Origin: Candidatus Portiera sp.
GTDB lineage: Bacteria > Pseudomonadota > Gammaproteobacteria > CBDBNL01 > JAAOII01
Assembly (NCBI GenBank): GCA_015163845.1
Contig: JAAOII010000040.1
Span: 1-5,968, forward strand
Direction: 5' to 3'
DNA length: 5,968 bases
This document shows, piece after piece, positions 1 through 4,829 of this stretch. Position 1 is the stretch's first letter. The number at the start of each line of letters is the position of its first letter. The notes below the pieces were generated by a model. The model worked only from the letters and a program-made list of their open reading frames with translations. It was not told where the DNA came from and did not search any database. A program made the position numbers and the translations under genes.

Positions 1-740
1 CGAACTTTTTTGTTATTCACTATTTCTTTTGCAGTTCCTTCAGCAATTATTACACCTTCGCCTATTACATAACTACGATCACATAAGCTCAAAGTACTCG
101 CAACATTATGGTCATTGATGATTACACCAATACCTTTATTTACCAGCCCAGTAACCATTTCCTTGATGCTGTCAACTGCAATTGGATCAACTCCGGCAAA
201 GGGCTCATCTAGTAGGGCAAAGCTAGGGTTCATTGCCAGCAGCCGTGCCATTTCTGTTCTTCTTCTTTCGCCACCAGAGAGAATCAGTCCTTTGGATTCA
301 CGAATTCCTTGTAAGGCAAAGTCCTTGAGTAGACGTTCTAATTCTTCTTGCCGTTGTGACTTCTTGAGATCCTCCCTAAACTCTAGAGCGGCCATGATAT
401 TATCAGCCACGCTGAGATCACGAAAGATTGAACCATCTTGGGGTAAATAACCTATACCCAGTTTGCATCGTTTATGCATAGAGAGAGATGTAACATCCAT
501 ACCATTAATCATTATCTTGCCACTATTGGGTTTGAGTAGCCCTATCAGCATACAAAAACAAGTGGTCTTGCCACAACCATTAGGTCCTAGCAAACCAATT
601 ACTTCTCCACGTTTAACATTTAATGAGATATCAATGATAACTTTTTTCTTGCCATAGGACTTGCTTAAATTAACAACTTGCAATTGTTGCTCGTCTTGGG
701 CTTTATTTGTTGGTTGCTTTTGCTTTTTTGAATTAATCAT
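1..740 (-). CDS. lptB: LptB, LPS export ABC transporter ATPase (C-terminus cut by window edge)
   Basis: This is the cytoplasmic ATPase that drives extraction of lipopolysaccharide from the inner membrane with LptF, LptG and LptC. Reading the minus strand from ATG at 740 gives 246 residues. Visible motifs are Walker A GPNGCGKT (52-59), Q-loop LPQDGSIFR (Gln101), signature LSGGERRR (154-161), Walker B FALLDEP with catalytic Glu179, and H-loop NDHNV (His211). The GIGYLPQ..SIFR and LSGGERRR..MAR wording is specific to LptB among ABC ATPases. Only about ten C-terminal residues are missing, judged from the family's usual ~240 residues. A Gln/Lys-rich 19-residue stretch precedes the domain and is not typical; a TTG near residue 20 is an alternative start. 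The gene lies 24 nt after the LptC-like gene, in the same reading frame behind two consecutive TAA stops. No clear ribosome binding site is visible. Confidence 0.95.
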   Translation of the reverse strand, partial: MINSKKQKQPTNKAQDEQQLQVVNLSKSYGKKKVIIDISLNVKRGEVIGLLGPNGCGKTTCFCMLIGLLKPNSGKIMINGMDVTSLSMHKRCKLGIGYLPQDGSIFRDLSVADNIMAALEFREDLKKSQRQEELERLLKDFALQGIRESKGLILSGGERRRTEMARLLAMNPSFALLDEPFAGVDPIAVDSIKEMVTGLVNKGIGVIINDHNVASTLSLCDRSYVIGEGVIIAEGTAKEIVNNKKV

Positions 741-764
741 TTGCACATTATCACTACTGCATTA

Positions 765-1787
765 TTACTGCGGTAGGATTATCTCTATTTTATCTTTTAA
801 TTCCCTTGTATTTTTATCATTGGTGGTGGATTTAGCAAGTATTCGCCAAGTTGAGGTTTGGGGGTTATAAAGAATCTTCTCTGCTGAGATACTTGAGTCA
901 TCTGTATAGTCACGTATTTTTGCCTCGCCACTTAATATAAACTCCTCGTCCAACTTGTAGTAGCCGTTGCGGGCAGTTGCCGTGACAAGTTTGCTTTTGG
1001 TGAGATGTTCCATGCGCACTTGCCCTTCTAAGAATATTTCGTCATTATTACCATTAATAGCTGCACGGTCACTTAATACTAAAAGTTGGACGGGGAGTTT
1101 ATCGGGGGTATTAGATGACTTAAAATATTCTATCTGCACCTTGCCGATTAGCTGACTCATCCTATCTGGTTGAGATAGCCCAATGGATGTTGCAGATGCA
1201 ATAATTTTTGAATTTGCTGCAGTTTTCCAAGATATTTTGCTTGCAGGAGTGTCATTATCCGCTAACAAAAGCCAATGGCGCTTATCAACATCATATAAGA
1301 TGTTGGCGGCTGAACCCCTTGCTTGGACGGAATCACCAGTAAAGGTAAAAGACGCTGGCTTGCCGTTGATGCGTAATTTATTATCGCCATCTGTTAATAA
1401 AGAAAGTCCATTAATTTTGAAATCATCTCTAGCGGAATCATTGCTACTACTTTTGCTCCTACTTTTACTATAGCCAGTTATGGCAGGATTATCTACCTGA
1501 ATACTCTTATTAGCATAGGCCTGCAACAACGAGAACTCCATGCTGTAAAAGCTAGCTGGTTCTTGCTTGATGTTGGAGGAGGCGTTGGCTGAAATATTAG
1601 TAGTAGCAGGTGGCGAAGAATATTCTTGTTTGCCATTATGCATGACTAAGATTGGTCCCGCATCTTTGGTAGTATCTTGTTCTTCCAAATAGGTAAAGGT
1701 ATTTTGCACCCAGCCAATGTTAATCCATGCCAAGACAATGAGTAGCAAAAATATTAAGTTGGGGAGGAAATAACCAGTTAATTTCAT
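765..1787 (-). CDS. lptC: LptC/LptA-like membrane-anchored LPS transport protein
   Basis: Likely periplasmic bridge component that takes LPS from the LptBFG extractor. The 340-residue product has one N-terminal membrane helix (about residues 5-27, rich in Leu/Ile/Val) with no signal cleavage site evident, as in LptC. Beyond it lies a long periplasmic part of beta-strand-like alternating residues with OstA/LptA-style phrases at about 150-176 (GDSVQARG..ANILYDVD...LLLAD) and 238-318 (LSDRAAING...FLEGQV...ATARNGYYKLDEEFILSGEAKI...AEKILYN). E. coli LptC and LptA are each about 190 residues, so this length suits an LptC with extra OstA repeats or an LptC-LptA fusion. Two low-complexity linkers (about 57-79 and 107-118, the latter Ser/Lys-rich) interrupt it. 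The frame stays open upstream to 1937 inside nadE, but ATG 1787 puts the membrane helix at the N-terminus and follows the nadE stop by 4 nt. Immediately followed by lptB. The LptC role is supported by anchor plus context; the exact domain split is inference. Confidence 0.8.
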   Translation of the reverse strand: MKLTGYFLPNLIFLLLIVLAWINIGWVQNTFTYLEEQDTTKDAGPILVMHNGKQEYSSPPATTNISANASSNIKQEPASFYSMEFSLLQAYANKSIQVDNPAITGYSKSRSKSSSNDSARDDFKINGLSLLTDGDNKLRINGKPASFTFTGDSVQARGSAANILYDVDKRHWLLLADNDTPASKISWKTAANSKIIASATSIGLSQPDRMSQLIGKVQIEYFKSSNTPDKLPVQLLVLSDRAAINGNNDEIFLEGQVRMEHLTKSKLVTATARNGYYKLDEEFILSGEAKIRDYTDDSSISAEKILYNPQTSTWRILAKSTTNDKNTRELKDKIEIILPQ

Positions 1788-1791
1788 AGAG

Positions 1792-3549
1792 TTATGTTTG
1801 AGTTTTATCCGCTTGCATCCTATCCCCTCGCATCTTATTGAATCTATTGGTGATCGGGTAGCGGCGGTCCTTGCCGAAGCCATGCTCGCTAATCCGAGTC
1901 CCTGGTGCCATCTGTCTTCTCTTGTATTCTGCGGCATCCACTAGGTTGATTACTTTGTTTACGAGTGAGGAGGTGAGTGAAGTATTTTGTGCAATTATGG
2001 CATCATGTTCTAGTCCTTCTTCAATATATGATTTTAGTATGACATCTAATACATCATAAGCGGGTAAATTGTCAGCATCTTCTTGCCCTTCATAGAGTTC
2101 GGCACTTGGCGGACGCTGAATAATTCTTTGAGGGATAACTTCTTGGATGGAGTTGCGATATTCTGCTAGTTGGTAAACTGTGTTTTTGAAGACATCTTTC
2201 AATGGGGCGAAGCCACCAGCCATGTCACCATATAAAGTGCTATAACCAACAGAACTTTCACTCTTATTGGAGGTGGCAATAAGCAAGGCATTATTCTGGT
2301 TTGCTAAAGCCATGAGGATGATAGCTCGTAGACGTGGTTGAATATTTTGTGAGACAATGCTGGTTGGCTCGCTCATGTCTACCAGTGGGTCCAAAGATTT
2401 ATGGACGCTATTTATTAGTTCCTCTAAAGCGAGTTTCTTATAGTTTATACCTAAGTTTTTGCTGAGCTCAGCAGCGTCATCGTTGCTCATTGCCGCAGTA
2501 TATTTAGACGGCATCGCCACAGCAGTTACCTTGTCTGGACCCAGAGCATCACTGGCAAGGCAGACGGCTACAGCCGAATCTATGCCTCCAGAAAGTCCGA
2601 TGACACACTGAGATATGCCATTTTTGAGTGCATAGTCGCGCAGTCCATGTTTGAGGACTTCATAAACTTCTGAAATTTTATCCAGTGGTTTAGTGGATAC
2701 TCGCTTAGTTTGAGAAGCATCATCTAGCTTCCATGAGCTCTTCCATGAACCCCGGGATGCTACTGCCACCTTGCCATTTTCATTAGTTGTAATCTCTGTT
2801 AGGGATAACTCTTCGGTTAAAGGAGAAGCGAGTTGGATAATATCTCCTTGGGCATCACAGACGAAAGAATAACCATCAAAGACCAATTCATCTTGCCCAC
2901 CACAACAATTTACATAAGATATGGGAATGGAGTGCTCGCGAGCTCGTCTGGCGACCACCTCAAGCCGTTTTTGGGGTTGGAGCATACTATAGGGAGAGGC
3001 ATTGATGCTGATAATATGTTGGGCACCAGCTGCATGACATTTCGCCACAGGATCGTCCAGCCACAAGTCCTCGCAAATCACCAGGCCAAACTTGATGCTA
3101 CTGTTTGGGAGGGTGAAGCAGCAACTTTCTGTGCCAGCTGCAAATAGGCGATGTTCATCAAATACCTGATAAGTGGGCAAGAGTTGTTTGGCATAAGATG
3201 CTATGCTTTTCCCGCCTAACAATACCTCTAAGTGGTTGGTGACGCTGGTGCCACTATTGCCTTTGTCGTGTTGCCGCGGGTAACCCACTATTAGGCAGAG
3301 TTCTTTGGGAATGTCTCGAGTAATTCTTTGCAGTGCTTGCTGACACAGGGAGATTACTTCCGTTCGCAGGATTAAGTCCTCGGCTGGATAACCTAGGATT
3401 GCCTGCTCGGGTACTGCCAAGATATCAGCCACTAACTTCTCATGAGATAATTTAGCCGCGGCAATAATCTTGTCGGCATTGCCATTTATATCACCGACTG
3501 TTAGATTGAGCTGTGCCTGTGCTAATAACAGACCCTTATCGTTTCCCAT
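1792..3549 (-). CDS. nadE: NadE, glutamine-dependent NAD+ synthetase
   Basis: Cytoplasmic enzyme for the last step of NAD+ synthesis: ATP-dependent amidation of nicotinic acid adenine dinucleotide (deamido-NAD+) using ammonia released from glutamine. The 585 residues form two domains. The N-terminal nitrilase-type glutaminase (about 5-260) carries the expected triad: Glu48 (VPEQAILGYPAEDL), Lys121 (KQLLPTYQVFDE) and Cys159 (VICEDLW). The C-terminal synthetase (about 290-585) has the PP-loop ATP motif GLSGGIDSAV (318-327), MPSKY (347-351), NIQPRLR, NKSESSVGYSTLYGDMAGG, PPSAEL, EYKRRQMAPG and the terminal FGKDRRYPITNR. All key blocks are present and the length is typical of the glutamine-using form, so it should be active. 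ATG 3549 is chosen because a TAG lies in frame about 30 nt upstream with no ATG between; no Shine-Dalgarno is seen. It heads the cluster with lptC and lptB, an unusual partnership. Its own promoter could not be identified with confidence. Confidence 0.97.
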   Translation of the reverse strand: MGNDKGLLLAQAQLNLTVGDINGNADKIIAAAKLSHEKLVADILAVPEQAILGYPAEDLILRTEVISLCQQALQRITRDIPKELCLIVGYPRQHDKGNSGTSVTNHLEVLLGGKSIASYAKQLLPTYQVFDEHRLFAAGTESCCFTLPNSSIKFGLVICEDLWLDDPVAKCHAAGAQHIISINASPYSMLQPQKRLEVVARRAREHSIPISYVNCCGGQDELVFDGYSFVCDAQGDIIQLASPLTEELSLTEITTNENGKVAVASRGSWKSSWKLDDASQTKRVSTKPLDKISEVYEVLKHGLRDYALKNGISQCVIGLSGGIDSAVAVCLASDALGPDKVTAVAMPSKYTAAMSNDDAAELSKNLGINYKKLALEELINSVHKSLDPLVDMSEPTSIVSQNIQPRLRAIILMALANQNNALLIATSNKSESSVGYSTLYGDMAGGFAPLKDVFKNTVYQLAEYRNSIQEVIPQRIIQRPPSAELYEGQEDADNLPAYDVLDVILKSYIEEGLEHDAIIAQNTSLTSSLVNKVINLVDAAEYKRRQMAPGTRISEHGFGKDRRYPITNRFNKMRGDRMQADKTQT

Positions 3550-3653
3550 ATATGAATTTGTGTTGTTCCCATGCCCCTATTTTATAATGCCGCGCTTATA
3601 TATTAGGGCTATAAGGTTATATAAGAAGATAAACAAAAAATATCCTGTATATC

Positions 3654-3680
3654 TATAGAGTTTTTCCTTTATGCTCTATA
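3654..3680 (-). repeat. Inverted repeat (possible weak terminator) after the antitoxin pair
   Basis: TATAGAG (3680-3674 on the minus strand) and CTCTATA (3660-3654) form a perfect 7-bp stem with a 13-nt loop. A T6 run follows about 11 nt further on. The stem is AT-rich and the T run is not adjacent, so terminator function is doubtful. It overlaps the degenerate antitoxin copy. Confidence 0.3.
3657..3680 (-). repeat. Degenerate third copy of the antitoxin 5' end
   Basis: Shares TATAGAGCATAAAG exactly (14 nt) and 21 of 24 bases overall with antitoxin copy 1. In the matching frame it reads EVIEHKGKTL and then a stop. It begins 16 nt after the stop of the second antitoxin. Probably a remnant of a third tandem unit. 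Confidence 0.5.
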
Positions 3681-3696
3681 ACTTCTTGGCAGATTT

Positions 3697-4017
3697 TTAT
3701 TTCCGAGAGTGTGCTCTCTCTGCGTCTAACCTTTTGCTATGCTCTTCCAAAAGTGCTTCTTCTCTTTTTGTTCTGACGAAAGGTTTAGTCCGAAATTTTA
3801 CACCTTGTGCTTCCATCTCTTCTTGCTCCTTATAGATATTCTCCCGATACTTTTTAGGATCTTTTAACTCTTCTTCATACAACTCTTGACGTATCCGCCG
3901 GCATTCTTCTAAAATAGATTCTTCTTCATGCTCTATAGCTTTCATAGTATCCATATTATAAGATAAATCTTGATATTTATCAAAATAATTAGCAGATTCT
4001 TCCCTACATACTTTCAT
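3697..4017 (-). CDS. Small charged protein, probable second antitoxin (tandem paralogue)
   Basis: Highly charged, Glu/Lys/Arg-rich, probably helical protein of 106 residues from ATG 4017. From Met25 onward it is a clear paralogue of the gene just upstream: about 34 of 55 aligned residues match, including MKAIEH, RIR, KDPKKY and G-KF-TKP. It has an extra charged tail (about 82-106). The pattern I-E--RIR---...-Y---E----G-KF---P resembles small antitoxins that accompany PIN-domain toxins, recalled from family knowledge and not searched. ATG 4017 overlaps the stop of the upstream gene by 14 nt, which would allow translational coupling. Met25 (ATG 3945), giving 82 residues, is a serious alternative: homology begins there and a near-consensus promoter lies directly in front of it. 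No Shine-Dalgarno is seen at either start. No DNA-binding fold is recognisable from the sequence. Confidence 0.7.
   Translation of the reverse strand: MKVCREESANYFDKYQDLSYNMDTMKAIEHEEESILEECRRIRQELYEEELKDPKKYRENIYKEQEEMEAQGVKFRTKPFVRTKREEALLEEHSKRLDAERAHSRK
3911..3947 (-). repeat. Duplicated antitoxin 5' end, copy 2
   Basis: Partner of 4170-4206, with 35 of 37 positions identical. It spans codons 25-36 of the longer reading of the second antitoxin, showing that its conserved start is internal to that reading. Confidence 0.85.
3955..3983 (-). promoter_or_regulatory. Predicted internal promoter for the second antitoxin
   Basis: On the minus strand, TTGATA (3983-3978), an optimal 17-bp spacer and TATAAT (3960-3955): eleven of twelve consensus bases. 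It lies inside the long version of the second antitoxin gene, 9 nt before Met25 (ATG 3945), where homology to the first antitoxin begins. It could give antitoxin made independently of toxin. The same bases also read as plausible codons, so a chance match in AT-rich DNA is possible. Confidence 0.45.
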
Positions 4018-4231
4018 GCTTAGCTTTTGGTAAGATGAGAGGTTTAGTTATAAATTTAAACCCTTCCGCCTTAAGTTTTTCTTTTTTCTTAAGCATATTC
4101 TCTTGATACTTTTTAGGATCCTTTACCTCTTCTTCAGCCATCTGCTTACGTATTCGGCTTAATTCTTGCAAAATAGTTTCTTCTTTATGCTCTATAGCTT
4201 TCATAGCTTTTATATTTTCCATAGCTTTCAT
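4004..4231 (-). CDS. Small charged protein, probable antitoxin of the PIN module
   Basis: A 75-residue, Lys/Glu-rich, probably helical protein beginning 3 nt after the PIN-toxin stop, so almost certainly co-transcribed with it. Residues 10-65 match the following gene at about 34 of 55 positions. Shared features are ETIL/ESIL, RIR, DPKKY-EN and G-KF-TKP. By position, size and the RIR...G-KF...P pattern it is the natural candidate antitoxin that would bind and inhibit the PIN protein; this is inference. The 5' end carries three AAAGCTAT repeats giving the peptide MKAMENIKAMKAIEH, so Met1, Met4 or Met10 (ATG 4204) could be the start. Homology to the paralogue starts at Met10, suggesting the first nine residues are a local duplication. 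No Shine-Dalgarno is present. Gene order is toxin first, the reverse of many VapBC operons. Confidence 0.72.
   Translation of the reverse strand: MKAMENIKAMKAIEHKEETILQELSRIRKQMAEEEVKDPKKYQENMLKKKEKLKAEGFKFITKPLILPKAKHESM
4170..4206 (-). repeat. Duplicated antitoxin 5' end, copy 1
   Basis: A 37-nt stretch matching 3911-3947 at 35 of 37 positions on the same strand. It starts with an identical 20-nt block, CTATGAAAGCTATAGAGCAT, covering the codons for MKAIEH. It marks a recent tandem duplication or local conversion, because the rest of the two genes has diverged much more. Confidence 0.85.
4194..4228 (-). repeat. Triple AAAGCTAT repeat at the antitoxin start
   Basis: AAAGCTAT occurs at 4228-4221, 4210-4203 and 4201-4194 on the minus strand, encoding the Lys-Ala-Met/Ile repeats at the start of the first antitoxin. 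All copies are in frame, and they supply alternative start codons at residues 1, 4 and 10. Confidence 0.75.
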
Positions 4232-4234
4232 AAT

Positions 4235-4693
4235 TTATATTGGAGGTGGGCGATAACCATGGTTTTTTGACAAGCGTATCATGTCTTCTCTCCTTGCCTT
4301 TTCAGTTATGAGATGCATACTACAACTTATAAGATAATCAATATTATAGAAGCAGGAGGTTGCTACAATAAGTGCATCATTTTTTTCTTCTGGCATAAAG
4401 ATATCAGCTTTCATAAAATCATCAGCAAGCGCCTCAATTTTTGGGTTTATGTCCAATACTTCTATGCCCTTCACTAGATAGATCCGCTTTTTAGAACTTT
4501 CAGGATTGCCTAAAGAAATCTCATCAAGGACCGTCCATGATATAAATAGGTTAAACTTCCTCCAAGATCGCAAAATCTGCTTAGATGACTCTTTGTTTTT
4601 GCGGACATCACGGGAGTCACTGAAAGTGGGGCGTGATGCAGCATAACTGACTACACTGCTATCCACTAATACGCTAGGTTTATATTCTTTCAT
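4235..4693 (-). CDS. PIN-domain (VapC-like) toxin, putative ribonuclease
   Basis: A 152-residue PIN-domain protein; such VapC-type toxins are Mg2+-dependent ribonucleases that cut tRNA or other RNA and are held in check by a cognate antitoxin. The start VLVDSSVVSYAASRP carries the first PIN acid (Asp11). LDEIS (Glu58) followed by LGNPE matches the family phrase for the second, and EEKNDALIVA (Asp106) the third. IDYLISCSMHLIT (from 118) corresponds to the usual DYLLTWN--HI block, but the Trp-Asn pair that holds the fourth site is replaced by Cys-Ser. The C-terminus ends at GYRPPPI, where relatives of this subfamily usually continue a few residues more. These changes may weaken activity, though the core is intact. 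It is followed after 3 nt by the putative antitoxin pair. A TTGATA/TATATT promoter sits directly before ATG 4693 and no Shine-Dalgarno is seen. Target RNA cannot be inferred. Confidence 0.82.
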   Translation of the reverse strand: MKEYKPSVLVDSSVVSYAASRPTFSDSRDVRKNKESSKQILRSWRKFNLFISWTVLDEISLGNPESSKKRIYLVKGIEVLDINPKIEALADDFMKADIFMPEEKNDALIVATSCFYNIDYLISCSMHLITEKARREDMIRLSKNHGYRPPPI

Positions 4694-4697
4694 AATT

Positions 4698-4727
4698 AAT
4701 ATATGGGTACGATTTTCTATATATCAA
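4698..4727 (-). promoter_or_regulatory. Predicted promoter of the PIN toxin operon
   Basis: On the minus strand, TTGATA (4727-4722), an 18-bp spacer and TATATT (4703-4698), ending 4 nt before toxin ATG 4693. A start seven bases past the -10 would fall within the first codon, so either initiation is slightly earlier or a different upstream promoter is used. It faces away from the fadE promoter across the same intergenic region. Confidence 0.4.
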
Positions 4728-4786
4728 CCCTAAAGACAAACTTTTTCCCGAATTAATTAAGAAAAGCGCAATTTTGATAGAAGTAA

Positions 4787-4810
4787 TATAGGTTGATAAT
4801 CTATAGGTTG
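4787..4810 (+). repeat. Direct repeat TATAGGTTG x2 over the fadE -35 region
   Basis: TATAGGTTG at 4787-4795 and again at 4802-4810, a 15-bp period, followed by a third GGTTG-like GTTGG run. The first copy overlaps the fadE -35 box and the second lies in the spacer, a position suited to an operator. No regulator is identified. Confidence 0.4.
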
Positions 4811-4823
4811 GTTGGGGTATAAT
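4793..4823 (+). promoter_or_regulatory. Predicted sigma-70 promoter of fadE
   Basis: TTGATA (4793-4798), a 19-bp spacer and a perfect TATAAT (4818-4823). The expected transcription start, seven bases past the -10, falls on the A of ATG 4830, predicting a leaderless fadE mRNA. The spacer is longer than the optimal 17, so strength is uncertain. Confidence 0.55.
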
Positions 4824-4829
4824 AGAGCT

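Noticed and set aside
115..870. Three plus-strand open frames
   Set aside because: They lie opposite lptB and its junction, show no recognisable family, and lptB motifs are unambiguous on the minus strand.
1183..1473. Plus-strand open frame ending in a poly-leucine run
   Set aside because: It is antisense to the LptC-like gene; the leucines mirror the AGT/AAA serine-lysine codons on the other strand.
1788..1937. Upstream extension of the LptC-like gene to ATG 1937
   Set aside because: It would overlap nadE by about 146 nt and add 50 residues before the membrane helix; ATG 1787 fits LptC topology and the 4-nt operon gap.
2833..3147. Plus-strand open frame of 104 residues
   Set aside because: It is antisense to the nadE glutaminase domain, which is well conserved in the minus frame.
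3583..3588. Plus-strand TATAAT in the nadE upstream region
   Set aside because: No plus-strand gene follows and no -35 partner is seen; it is a chance match in AT-rich DNA.
3584..3640. Possible nadE promoter (TATAAA or TATAGC as -10)
   Set aside because: No acceptable -35 at 16-18 bp for TATAAA, and TTGTTT/TATAGC matches consensus poorly; too weak to annotate.
3654..4228. CRISPR-like or IS-type repeat array
   Set aside because: The repeats are coding duplications of one gene start, unequal in spacing, with no spacers, transposase or terminal inverted repeats.
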